DNA of 40,886 nucleotides from Fibrobacter sp. GTDB lineage: Bacteria; Fibrobacterota; Fibrobacteria; Fibrobacterales; Fibrobacteraceae. The notes below the pieces were generated by a model. It ran no database searches and was not told where the DNA came from. It was given only the letters and a program-made list of their open reading frames with translations. Each line of letters starts with the position of its first letter. Position 1 is the first letter of the stretch. Below, one piece after another: positions 15,253-23,738 of the stretch. The stretch lies in NCBI GenBank assembly GCA_012511955.1, contig JAAZFC010000014.1:1-40886 (forward strand). The letters run 5' to 3'. The translations under genes and the position numbers were made by a program.

Positions 15253-15729
15253 GTCTATGGCTATAATGGTACCAATGTAAGCACTGCCAAAAACAACGCA
15301 AATTATGAAAAATACGGTGTGCTTTATAATAATATGGCTGCCTTCTCTTTGCATGGAGATAATTGTCCCACTGGATGGGATCCAGCTTCTTCGGAGTCGT
15401 GGGATAATATAATGGCTGCTTATACAGATGTTAGGGATTTTAAAAGCACCACGGGGTGGCCAGAAGAATATTTTGTAGGGGCACCTGGTAATGGAACCAA
15501 TAAGTCGGGTTTTAATGCCAAACCCGGGGGGGTTCTTAACGGGTCTCACCAAAAGTTTGAGAAAGAAGGTCATACAGGATATTGGTGGATAGATAGTGCA
15601 TGGCCTCCAGATCGACCTACTGTAGGATGGTCATATAATTTTGTTGAAAGAATTAATAAGCATGACGAAGCAAGGACTCATGGACTATCCGTTCGCTGTG
15701 TTAAAAGAGCTTACACTCCTCCTAAATAA
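15253..15729 (+). pseudogene. In-frame remainder of the second FISUMP domain
   Basis: Continues the preceding gene without a frame change directly after its TAA. VYGYNGTNVSTAKNNANYEK aligns with the segment after the same Arg-Tyr in the first domain (RYHVYDYYGN...), so the stop replaces the residue equivalent to His. Further FISUMP landmarks follow: YGVLYNNMAAF, DNCPTGWDPASSESWDNIM, GYWWIDS and THGLSVRCVKRA. The remnant then ends normally at 15729, with an intrinsic terminator behind it. There is no ribosome binding site before the first internal ATG codons (about 15334), so independent translation is unlikely. It is best read as the 3' part of a gene broken by one nonsense codon. Confidence 0.8.
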
Positions 15730-15755
15730 TAAACTTACACTTTAATTTTAATACA

Positions 15756-15781
15756 GGGTGCGAAAATTCGCGCCCTTTTTT
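15756..15781 (+). terminator. Intrinsic terminator after the FISUMP gene
   Basis: Stem GGGTGCG / CGCGCCC (7 pairs, one G-T) around AAAATT, followed by six T. It separates the FISUMP unit from the GH5 unit. Confidence 0.85.
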
Positions 15782-15847
15782 GCATAAAAAACTTATATTT
15801 ATTTAAACATATCCATTTTGTGTAGTAAGTAGGGATGAGGAATGGTT

Positions 15848-17839
15848 ATGAGTCGAATGTTTACCACACTAATAGCAGCAGCTATGTTTTTTTCTGTTGC
15901 CTATTCGCAAAATGTTTTACCCCCAGCCCAGCAAATAGCTGATAAGTTTACCATGGGCTGGAATATTGGCAACACCATGGAGGTCCCTGGAGATCTCACC
16001 TTGTGGGGCAACCCCATGCCCACCCAAAGACTTATAGATTCAGTGAAAGCAGCGGGCTTTAACTTGATTCGCATCCCTGCGGCTTGGGATTCCTATGCCG
16101 ATCAAAACACTTTGAAAATCCGTCAGGGTTGGCTAGATACCATAAAAATCGTGGTAGATTACTGCATCAACAACGATATGTATGTGGTGCTTAACAGCCA
16201 CTGGGATGGCGGTTGGCTCGAAGAAAATCTTTTGCCAGAATCTCAGGAAACAGTTTTGCGCAAGCAAAAGGTTTATTGGGGGCAAATCGCAGAGTTTTTC
16301 AAAGATTATGATGAAAAATTGATGTTTGCCGGGGCCAATGAGCCTGGTATGCAAAATTTTGATGAAAATTCTTTTGATTCCGGTGTTTTAGAAATTCTCA
16401 AGTCTTATTATCAAGTATTTGTAGATACCGTGCGGGCCACTGGGGGCAATAACGCTTCTCGTACCTTGATTATCCAAGGGCCTCGCACCGATCCCGAGCT
16501 CACCACTAATATCATGAGCAAATCTGATTTTCCCACCGATATCATCGCCGATCGCTTAATGCTCGAAGTGCATTTTTACCCCTATCAATTTACCCTTATG
16601 GAAGAAGCTGCCAGTTGGGGTAAACCGCATTACTATTGGGGGGAAGGCAACCATTCTACCACCGATAAGGATCATAACCCCAATTGGGGGGAAGAAGCCT
16701 TTGTAGATCAAGTTTTCAGCAATCTTAATAATAAGTTTTCTGGCGTACCTATGATTATTGGCGAAATTGGTGCCATTAAACGTATAAATTTAACAGGAAA
16801 AGACCTAGAGTTGCATTTAAAATCCCGTGCAGCTTTTTACAAATATGTGGTAAAAGCGGGCAAGCAAAACAATTTGACTGCGGTAATATGGGATACGGGC
16901 TATTTGGGGAACCACAATATGACCGTGATTGATCGTAATTCTGGGGAAATAGTGGATTGGCAAGTGGTAAATGCCATGCGCGAAGCCCTGGATTTCACTG
17001 TGGTGGATCCTGGAGAAAAAAATAGTCGAGCTTTGAAAGTTCTCTATTCTGCCAAAGATTCATCATTTGGACAAGTGGATTTAGGGGTAATAAACAAGGA
17101 CTTTAGTCAATATAAATCCATAGAAGTCCGCGCCTATGTAAACGGCGAAAGAAATTATGATTCCGCCGGAGTGGAGCAATATGGCTTTATAGATATGAAT
17201 TTGGTAACCATGTCCGATAATTGGACTTGGCGTGAAGGAAACTTAGGCGAAGTGGCTTTTGATCAATGGAAAAACTACACTGTGGAATTAGCTGAGGGTG
17301 AAGATCAAGATGGCAAACTGGTGCCTGCGGATGCGAAAAATGTTGACTTCTTCGCCTTGCAAATGTATTCCCATGGCTTTAGGGGAACCATATATTTAGA
17401 CTATATCTGTTTTGTAAAATCCGATGGTACTAGAGATACCTTATATGATTTTAGTAGCGCTTCGTACCCCAATGGTGGGAATGTGGAAAAGCTTAAAGTT
17501 ATTGATGTAGTTGATGTTCCCAGCGATAAAGAGTGGCAAAGCACCACCCACAAATTATTTGGCGAAAATTCCGTATTTACTAAAAGTGAAAACCTTAAAA
17601 AGTCTTCGAAAATTAGTGTGCAGGCGGGTGTTTTGCATGGTCAAATTATGGCCGAAGCGGGAGTAGCTCATATAACAGTAAGAAATTTAAGCGGAAAAGT
17701 ACTGCACCAGCAAAATATTTCATTAAATTCAGGAGCAAATGAGTTTAATATCGCCATGCAAACTCAAGGAGCGGTGATAGTTCAAATTCAACAAAACTCT
17801 AAAGTGCTTTTACGGCAAGTTATAAGTATATTCAATTAA
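15848..17839 (+). CDS. Secreted GH5 endoglucanase with CBM-like domain and sorting tail
   Basis: Retaining beta-glucanase, probably cleaving internal beta-1,4 bonds of cellulose or related glucans outside the cell. Signal peptide to about residue 20 (AYSQ). The GH5 domain spans about 22-385, with opening motif TMGWNIGNTME, WGNPMPTQRLIDSVKAAGFN typical of subfamily 4, acid/base Glu165 in GANEPG and nucleophile Glu306 in IIGEIGA. A beta-sandwich of about 150 residues follows (ending GTIYLDYICFV), resembling CBM11-type carbohydrate-binding modules. The last 80 residues form a Por/T9SS-like tail (ITVRNLSGKVLHQQ, VIVQIQQ, QVISIFN). ATG 15848 is preferred because GAGG lies 7 bases upstream; ATG 15842 is in frame but only one base from it. 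The stop codon overlaps the next gene's start by one base. Xyloglucanase or mannanase activity is possible within GH5. Confidence 0.88.
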   Translation: MSRMFTTLIAAAMFFSVAYSQNVLPPAQQIADKFTMGWNIGNTMEVPGDLTLWGNPMPTQRLIDSVKAAGFNLIRIPAAWDSYADQNTLKIRQGWLDTIKIVVDYCINNDMYVVLNSHWDGGWLEENLLPESQETVLRKQKVYWGQIAEFFKDYDEKLMFAGANEPGMQNFDENSFDSGVLEILKSYYQVFVDTVRATGGNNASRTLIIQGPRTDPELTTNIMSKSDFPTDIIADRLMLEVHFYPYQFTLMEEAASWGKPHYYWGEGNHSTTDKDHNPNWGEEAFVDQVFSNLNNKFSGVPMIIGEIGAIKRINLTGKDLELHLKSRAAFYKYVVKAGKQNNLTAVIWDTGYLGNHNMTVIDRNSGEIVDWQVVNAMREALDFTVVDPGEKNSRALKVLYSAKDSSFGQVDLGVINKDFSQYKSIEVRAYVNGERNYDSAGVEQYGFIDMNLVTMSDNWTWREGNLGEVAFDQWKNYTVELAEGEDQDGKLVPADAKNVDFFALQMYSHGFRGTIYLDYICFVKSDGTRDTLYDFSSASYPNGGNVEKLKVIDVVDVPSDKEWQSTTHKLFGENSVFTKSENLKKSSKISVQAGVLHGQIMAEAGVAHITVRNLSGKVLHQQNISLNSGANEFNIAMQTQGAVIVQIQQNSKVLLRQVISIFN

Positions 17840-18912
17840 TGATTATATCAAATATGCGCGGCGTCAATTTTGGTGGATGGTTTAGCCAGATTGACGCCAT
17901 TCAAGAAAAAGATCCAGATACATTCCCAGGAATGTTGCCTCATATTGAGTCGTTTTTAAGCTCTGCTGATTTTGCACAAGTCAAGGAGTGGGGCTTTGAT
18001 CATATTCGTTTGCCGGTGGATTATGCCAATGTCTTTGACGAAGAAACCCTAGAACCCCGTGAAGATGTACTTTCTTTGCTTGATAAAGCCATAGATTGGG
18101 GGCGTTTGTGTGGTTTAAATGTGATTTTAGACTTACATAAGTGTCCAGGACATGATTTTCACAGTGGAACCACCACTCCCCAAAAGTTTTTTAGCGATCC
18201 GTCATACAGGGAACAAGCTAAGAAGGTGTGGGCTCATTTAGCCGAGCGTTACGGCGGCAACAGTCATGTTTTATTAGAGATATTAAACGAACCTGTGGCG
18301 CCCAATGCAGAAATTTGGAACGAAGTGAAAGATGAATTATTCGCAGAAATTCGCCATTTTGCGCCCCATGCCCCCATAGTGGTGGGCTCAAATTTGTGGA
18401 ACAACGCTTCGCAATTTGCGCATTTAACTCCGGTGGAAGATGACAATGTGCTTTACAGTTTTCACTGTTACACACCCATAGTTTTCACTCATCAATTAGC
18501 CCCGTGGATAGCTGGAGATTTCTTCCAAGAACGCCGTCCTTGGCCAGGAGAATATCCGGCTCCACCGCAAACAGAAAATAATTTGCCCCACGAGGTGGGG
18601 TTTTGGGATCAGGACCGCTTGCGCCACAGTTTACAACCGGTGCTAGACTTTCAGGAAAAGTACAAGGTTCCTGTGGCTTGCAATGAATTTGGAGTGTTTG
18701 CTCAGGTGGAGCGCCAAGCTCGTATGCGTTGGTTGCGAGAGTTTTTGGAAATTTTGCGAGAAAATCGCATAGGTTACAGCTATTGGAACTACAAAAACTT
18801 GGATTTTGGCATTATTTCCCAAGGGGAATCTTTGCATCAAGATAATGAGGAATACAACCAAAATCCAGAGCGTCGCGACGATGAATTACTGAGCTTGTTG
18901 ACCCAAGACTAA
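17839..18912 (+). CDS. CelC-like GH5 glucanase without signal peptide
   Basis: GH5 enzyme of 357 residues with no signal peptide, membrane segment or sorting tail, so predicted cytoplasmic. Landmarks are RGVNFGGWFSQ at the N-terminus, HIRLPVDY, acid/base Glu151 in LEILNEPV, SFHCYTPIVFTHQLAPW, nucleophile Glu283 in ACNEFGVF, and SYWNYKNLDFGI. The pattern closely resembles Clostridium thermocellum CelC, also an intracellular-type GH5 of about 343 residues. It probably trims imported cellodextrins or mixed-linkage oligosaccharides. The ATG overlaps the stop of the secreted endoglucanase (TAATG), which indicates coupled expression: outside cutting followed by inside processing. An in-frame ATG at 17854 is the alternative start. 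Confidence 0.87.
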   Translation: MIISNMRGVNFGGWFSQIDAIQEKDPDTFPGMLPHIESFLSSADFAQVKEWGFDHIRLPVDYANVFDEETLEPREDVLSLLDKAIDWGRLCGLNVILDLHKCPGHDFHSGTTTPQKFFSDPSYREQAKKVWAHLAERYGGNSHVLLEILNEPVAPNAEIWNEVKDELFAEIRHFAPHAPIVVGSNLWNNASQFAHLTPVEDDNVLYSFHCYTPIVFTHQLAPWIAGDFFQERRPWPGEYPAPPQTENNLPHEVGFWDQDRLRHSLQPVLDFQEKYKVPVACNEFGVFAQVERQARMRWLREFLEILRENRIGYSYWNYKNLDFGIISQGESLHQDNEEYNQNPERRDDELLSLLTQD

Positions 18913-18913
18913 G

Positions 18914-19558
18914 ATGTTTGAAGCCCGTGCGGTAAGTTCCAATCAAAAAGGAATGCACCCAGATTTAGATGCGGTGGTGCGCAGAAATTTGGAAAACGAA
19001 TATTTGCGCCCTCCTGCTTTGCACACACGCACAGCTTTTGCCATCGTAAAAGACTGGTTTTGCGGTGATAATCTTATTTTAGACTCTGGTTGCGGCCAAG
19101 GGGAAAGCACTTATAATATAGCGAAGAAGTTCCCCCAGGCCAGGGTTTTGGGCGTTGACAAGTCGGCGGCCCGCTTGGCTTTAAGCCCCGTTTTGCCCTT
19201 AAATGCAAAGATTATACGCGCAGATTTGGTGGACTTGTGGGGCTTAATGGCCCAAGCAGGGATAAAATTGCAATATCATTTTATACTTTATCCCAACCCG
19301 TGGCCCAAAAAGACGCATCTCCGCAGGCGGTGGCATGGCCACCCGGCGTGGCGCTGGTTGCTGCAATTGGGCGGCCAGTTGGAGCTGCGCACCAATTGGG
19401 AAATTTACGCCCAAGAGTTTGCCCGGGCCCTAGAAATTTCCCAATACCCTCGCCCCGAGCTTCGCAGTTTGCAAACTTCTAGCCCCATCACCCAATTTGA
19501 GCGCAAGTATAGCTTGGCAAGACAAAACCTATATCTCTTAAAGACATCATTAAAATAA
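18914..19558 (+). CDS. trmB: TrmB-like tRNA (guanine-46-N7)-methyltransferase
   Basis: SAM-dependent class I methyltransferase of 214 residues. The SAM-binding motif is LDSGCGQGESTYNIA, with LGVDKSAARL after it. The TrmB hallmark YPNPWPKKTHLRRRW is clear, as are LELRTNWEIYAQEF and a C-terminal TQFERKY segment that stands where TrmB proteins carry T-x-FE-x-K. It would make m7G46 in the tRNA variable loop. One base after the CelC-like gene, it appears to be the third gene of the GH5 operon, an unusual place for a tRNA-modification gene. Identification is good at family level; the N-terminal region is shorter than in many TrmB proteins. Confidence 0.85.
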   Translation: MFEARAVSSNQKGMHPDLDAVVRRNLENEYLRPPALHTRTAFAIVKDWFCGDNLILDSGCGQGESTYNIAKKFPQARVLGVDKSAARLALSPVLPLNAKIIRADLVDLWGLMAQAGIKLQYHFILYPNPWPKKTHLRRRWHGHPAWRWLLQLGGQLELRTNWEIYAQEFARALEISQYPRPELRSLQTSSPITQFERKYSLARQNLYLLKTSLK

Positions 19559-19661
19559 TTGTATTGCAAAGCTTTTTTTACTTGGTTTATTCCAATTAAG
19601 AATATATATCTTATGCTAGGGATTGTTGGATTATAAACCAACCAAATGTGATGAGGTTATC

Positions 19662-22600
19662 ATGAAAAAAATATTTATGGGTATTCTGCTCCTAGCAATT
19701 ACTGGAGCTTGGGCGGTAAATCACCCTTTTCCGCAAAATTCTAATTATGACGGCAGGGGGATAATAGCAACCAATGCTTCTGCCACCACCATCAAAAGTA
19801 AGTTTGATAGTTGGTTAGGTAATCATTATGTGGAGGAAGGTAACGAGGCTCGTATTAAATTTGACCAGCCAGACTATACCGTGTCCGAAGGCATAGCCTA
19901 TGCTATGATAGCTATGGTGTATTTATCTGATAACAGTAAAAGTTATCAGTCCCAGTTCGATAAACTTTGGAATTATTACAAAAATCGTCGCAATGCCAAT
20001 GGCTTGATGAACTGGAAAATTCAAGGTTTTAACACGAGTTGCAATGGTAACGATTGTAATGGTGCCACCGATGGAGATTTAGATGTGGCTTTTGCTTTAG
20101 CTATGGGCTCATATCAGTTTAAAAACAATAAAAGCTATATGGCCGATGCTAAAGATTTGATTGGAAGGATTCGCACCCACGAAATCGAAAGCAACTCGCC
20201 TCATATTTTGAAACCAGGAGATATGTGGAATGCCAAATATAATCCCAGCTATTTTTCTCCTGCTCACATGGATTTATTTAAAAGCATAGACAACGCTGGC
20301 GCTAGCAGATGGACAGCTGCCTTAGCTGACAACTATACTATGATGAAAGCTAATCAACATGGAACTACAGGTTTACATTCGGATTGGTGTAATAAAGATG
20401 GTTCTGTGAATGGACCAGACGAATTTGGTTACGAAGGTATTCGTATTCCCTGGCGCGTATCCATGGGTTATTTGTGGTATGGGCATAGCGATGCTAAGCT
20501 TATGATGGATAAAATGGCCAATTGGATTAAAAGTAAATACCCCAATCCCAGCAATATAGGTTCTGAATTTAATAGATCTTCTGGTAATGCTATGCATAAT
20601 TATTCTACTGGTGGTTTTACTGGTGCGTTTGCCAGCACTATGTTAACCAATTCGGCTAATCAAAGCTATTTGAATTCTGCTTATACTGCACTGATGTCTA
20701 TTAATGCTAGTAATGCCTATTACCATGGTGGTTTGCAAATTCTCAATGCTTTGTTAATTACTGGTAATATGCCTAATTTGGCAACTAATACCCCAGGTAG
20801 CGGTACAGGAAACACTGGTCCTGGTCAAGCTACTGGTAGTGATATTATCGATGACTTAGAAGACGGCGATCATATTACCAAGTGGGGCGGAGAATGGTAC
20901 ACCTATAATGATCACGAAGATGGTGCCAATTCTACAGTTAGTCCTTTAACTGCCAAAACTCCTCAAAAAATATTGTTTAGTCCTACAGCTGGTGGCGCTC
21001 CTGGTAGCACAGGTTATTCTGCTAAAATTACTTACAGCTTAGATCAAGGTACTTTTGAACACGATCCTTTTGTGGGTTTAGGTATGAATTTGCGTGCCGA
21101 CGAGAAATATCACGATTTAAGTTCCTGCACTGAAATTCAATATAAATACAAAGGTTCTGCCCACCGTTTCCGTGTAGAATCAAATTCTGTAGAAGATTTT
21201 AATTATCATGGTCTTGAGCAGTCTGACGCAACAAGTTGGACAACTGTAAGCTTAGGTTGGAACGATTTATTCCAAGAAAACTGGGGTCCCACTGCACCAA
21301 CAGCGGATATAAATAGCTCCGGTGTTAAAGCCTTTAGTTGGCAAGTACAAGGCGAAACTGGTTTAAGCGGTGATTTGGCCATTGACGATGTGGTTTGCAT
21401 AGGTGGTAAAGGCGATGCTAGCGGTAGTTCTGGAACTACTCCTGGCGGAAATACTTCCTCTAGTTCTTCCAGCCCTGGCGGTAATACCGATCCCGGTGGA
21501 AACACCTCCTCTAGCTCCTCCAGCCCTGGCGGCAATACTAATCCAGGTGGTAATACCACACCTGGTGGCTCTGATAAAGAAGGTTATGTTAGCGGTTTCA
21601 ACATTTGGGGTGTCTATGTAGATAAACTTGGTTCTACTGTTTCACCAGACGAGGGTGAATCTCCTGTGGTGGTTGAAAACGGGAAAAATGTTGCGAAAGC
21701 AGATATGACAGTATTGGCAGAGCCTAAGTGGGAAGAAGGTGTCGATTTAGATTATCCTTTTGTGGGTATGATGATGCAGTTTAAGAAAACTGGCACCGAA
21801 AACTTAAGTGCTGTTAAAACAATCAAAATAACTTATAAATCTTCGGGTAATATTCGCATGGCCTTGGAACAAACAGGTTTGACTGATGGTAATGAATATG
21901 GTATAGATTTAGTTCCTCAAGCTAGTTATGGTGAGGTAATCATAGCCATAACCGACCTCGAGCAACCATCTTGGGCCACAGTTAAAGCCATAAATATGGC
22001 AGCTACCAAGCAAGTTAAATGGGAACTCAAAGAGTCCACTGGTGGAACAGGAAGTATATCTATCCAAAGTTTAGAGTTTGTTGGTTATAATCCTGAAAGT
22101 GGTGGCGGAACTACCCCCGGTGGAAATACAACGCCCGGCGGAACTACAACTCCTGGCACCACTAAAGAAGGTTATGTAGGTGACTTTAATATTTGGGGCG
22201 TATATGTAGATAAGATTGGCTCCACCGTTTCACCCGATGCTGGCGAAAGTCCTGTAGTCATTGAAGGCGGAATTAATGTAGCCAAAGCAGATATGACAGT
22301 ATTGGCAGAACCTACATGGGTGGAAGGTGCTGATTTAGAATATCCTTTTGTGGGTATGATGATGCAGTTAAAAACCACAGGAACTGAAAACTTAAGTGCT
22401 GTTACTGCAATCAAATTAACTTATAAGTCTTCGGGTAATATCCGCATGGCCTTGGAACAAACAGGCTTAGGCGATGGAGCTGAATATGGCATAGATTTAA
22501 CCCCACAAGCAACCCTGACCACGGTAACTATTCCTATTAGCACTCTAGCGCAACCAGATTGGGTTTCAGGAACTCAAGTTAAAGCCATAAATATGGCAGC

Positions 22601-22970
22601 TACCAAGCAAGTTAAATGGGAACTGAAAGAGTCCACTGGCGGAACTGGAAGTATTACAATCTCTGGCATTGAGTTTGTAGGTTATACGCCCAGTACTGGC
22701 AGTGGTAATAACACCCCCGTACTAGAAAATAATGTGGTGCAAAATATGAGCATCAAGGCTGTAGCATCGGGTTTAAGTTTGCAAAGCACTCGTAGCGGAA
22801 TGGTCAAAGTCTCTGTGCATAACATCTATGGCCAAGTGCTTTTTAACCAAAACAATCATTTGGAAGCAGGTGTGAATTACATCGCCTTACCTCAACTAAA
22901 ACAAGGGGTTTATGTGGTGCGCGTAAGTTCTTATGGACAGCATGCCTCCAGAATTATAAGCATCAAATAA
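19662..22970 (+). CDS. Multimodular secreted GH8 cellulase with tandem C-terminal repeats
   Basis: Inverting beta-glucanase of 1,102 residues. Signal peptide 1-18 (GAWA). The GH8 domain spans about 20-375: general acid Glu76 in YTVSEGIAYAM, and the family signature GATDGDLDVAFAL at 134-146. A CBM11-like domain follows at about 394-580 (IIDDLEDGD to LAIDDVVCIGG). Next is a low-complexity linker with Ser6 and PGGNT repeats (about 585-638), then two near-identical 170-residue modules (640-810 and 836-1008, each starting EGYV and NIWGVYVDK) joined by a Gly/Thr/Pro linker. A Por/T9SS-like tail occupies about 1020-1102 (VKVSVHNIYGQVLFNQ to SRIISIK). ATG 19662 is chosen, with GAGG upstream; an in-frame TTG at 19623 precedes it. 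Ends at a strong terminator. The duplicated modules look like carbohydrate-binding units, but their family is not recognised. Confidence 0.9.
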   Translation: MKKIFMGILLLAITGAWAVNHPFPQNSNYDGRGIIATNASATTIKSKFDSWLGNHYVEEGNEARIKFDQPDYTVSEGIAYAMIAMVYLSDNSKSYQSQFDKLWNYYKNRRNANGLMNWKIQGFNTSCNGNDCNGATDGDLDVAFALAMGSYQFKNNKSYMADAKDLIGRIRTHEIESNSPHILKPGDMWNAKYNPSYFSPAHMDLFKSIDNAGASRWTAALADNYTMMKANQHGTTGLHSDWCNKDGSVNGPDEFGYEGIRIPWRVSMGYLWYGHSDAKLMMDKMANWIKSKYPNPSNIGSEFNRSSGNAMHNYSTGGFTGAFASTMLTNSANQSYLNSAYTALMSINASNAYYHGGLQILNALLITGNMPNLATNTPGSGTGNTGPGQATGSDIIDDLEDGDHITKWGGEWYTYNDHEDGANSTVSPLTAKTPQKILFSPTAGGAPGSTGYSAKITYSLDQGTFEHDPFVGLGMNLRADEKYHDLSSCTEIQYKYKGSAHRFRVESNSVEDFNYHGLEQSDATSWTTVSLGWNDLFQENWGPTAPTADINSSGVKAFSWQVQGETGLSGDLAIDDVVCIGGKGDASGSSGTTPGGNTSSSSSSPGGNTDPGGNTSSSSSSPGGNTNPGGNTTPGGSDKEGYVSGFNIWGVYVDKLGSTVSPDEGESPVVVENGKNVAKADMTVLAEPKWEEGVDLDYPFVGMMMQFKKTGTENLSAVKTIKITYKSSGNIRMALEQTGLTDGNEYGIDLVPQASYGEVIIAITDLEQPSWATVKAINMAATKQVKWELKESTGGTGSISIQSLEFVGYNPESGGGTTPGGNTTPGGTTTPGTTKEGYVGDFNIWGVYVDKIGSTVSPDAGESPVVIEGGINVAKADMTVLAEPTWVEGADLEYPFVGMMMQLKTTGTENLSAVTAIKLTYKSSGNIRMALEQTGLGDGAEYGIDLTPQATLTTVTIPISTLAQPDWVSGTQVKAINMAATKQVKWELKESTGGTGSITISGIEFVGYTPSTGSGNNTPVLENNVVQNMSIKAVASGLSLQSTRSGMVKVSVHNIYGQVLFNQNNHLEAGVNYIALPQLKQGVYVVRVSSYGQHASRIISIK
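21579..22091 (+). repeat. GH8 C-terminal module, copy 1
   Basis: Coding repeat of about 510 bases, closely similar at protein and DNA level to 22167-22687. Shared stretches include GTTAAAGCCATAAATATGGC and the following 40 bases with a single difference. The pair is a recent intragenic duplication and a possible recombination site. Confidence 0.8.
22167..22687 (+). repeat. GH8 C-terminal module, copy 2
   Basis: Second copy of the module at 21579-22091, in the same frame and orientation, separated from it by a 75-base Gly/Thr/Pro linker. The differences are scattered and mostly conservative. Confidence 0.8.
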
Positions 22971-22986
22971 TATTTTAAATTCTGAA

Positions 22987-23011
22987 GAGCTCCCGATTGG
23001 GGGCTCTTTTT
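22987..23011 (+). terminator. Intrinsic terminator after the GH8 cellulase
   Basis: Stem GAGCTCCC / GGGGGCTC (8 pairs, one T-G) with loop GATT, followed by five T. It closes the cellulase island. Confidence 0.88.
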
Positions 23012-23052
23012 GTTTAGCACTTATAATTAAAATATTTGTATTATTTAAAAGC

Positions 23053-23685
23053 ATGTCTTTTTATCTAAACACCAGCGCTTGGTTTTTCATTATAACAGCT
23101 TTTTCACTGATTATACATGAAGTAGTACATGCCTTGGTGGCGAATTTTTGTGGAGACGATACGGCCATAGAGTCAGGGGCTTTAAGTTTAAATCCTCGTC
23201 AACATTTTGACCTGCTGGGAGCTATAGTCATTTTAATCTTATCACTTGCACATTTAGGAGTGGGTTGGACAAAATCTTATTCCTGTAATGCATCTAAATT
23301 TAGAAATTCTAGGGTGTCTAGCTTTTTGATAGCCTTAAGTGGCCCTTTAACTCATTTTTTTATTGCTTTTTTATCGTGGTGGTTGCTAAAGTATTTAGGA
23401 AATTCCACTTTAGGAGCAAAATCTTTGTCGGTTTTATTAAAAGTTAATTTGAGTTTGGGGGTTTTCCATTTATTACCACTTTATCCTTTAGATGGTCTTA
23501 AAATATTTTCAACGCTTTTACCTCGCAAATGGTCTGCAAAATACGATTTTATGTGTTTGCGTTATGGAAGTTGGCCTTTATTGTTCTTAATTGCAGTAGA
23601 ATGTTTAGCCTTTTTAACAAATCTATTTCCAAGCCCTTGGCGTTGGTTTATGCAATTTGTTTTTCGATGTTGCGGTCTTGACTGA
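23053..23685 (+). CDS. M50/site-2 protease-like membrane metallopeptidase
   Basis: Multi-pass membrane protein of 210 residues with the zinc motif HEVVH at residues 22-26 inside the first hydrophobic segment. The second M50 motif, PLYPLDGLKI, has Asp147. About five hydrophobic segments can be seen. This layout (HExxH in TM1, no PDZ domain, LDG later) matches the minimal FtsH-independent S2P/SpoIVFB-like or Rip-type subgroup that cuts membrane-embedded substrates. The substrate is unknown. It lies between the GH8 terminator and rpsT with its own AT-rich promoter region; no anti-sigma factor gene is adjacent to suggest a target. Confidence 0.83.
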   Translation: MSFYLNTSAWFFIITAFSLIIHEVVHALVANFCGDDTAIESGALSLNPRQHFDLLGAIVILILSLAHLGVGWTKSYSCNASKFRNSRVSSFLIALSGPLTHFFIAFLSWWLLKYLGNSTLGAKSLSVLLKVNLSLGVFHLLPLYPLDGLKIFSTLLPRKWSAKYDFMCLRYGSWPLLFLIAVECLAFLTNLFPSPWRWFMQFVFRCCGLD

Positions 23686-23738
23686 CTATTTTTTTTTACT
23701 AAATTATGAAAAATTCAAAGTTTATAATGGAGTTTTAA

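Noticed and set aside
15319-15729. Independent gene starting after the FISUMP stop codon
   Set aside because: It is in the same frame as the upstream gene, lacks a ribosome binding site and begins mid-domain, so it was treated as a remnant.
19237-19482. Plus-strand frame inside trmB
   Set aside because: Shadow of the TrmB-like gene, whose motifs are intact in its own frame.
19645-19664. TGTGAT...ATCATG near the GH8 start as a CRP-type site
   Set aside because: Only one half-site fits, spacing is 8 and it overlaps the ribosome binding site and start codon.
21206-21559. Antisense reading frame rich in Pro/Leu/Glu over the GH8 linker
   Set aside because: It is the complement of the low-complexity Gly/Ser/Pro linker; no start signal and no recognisable domain.
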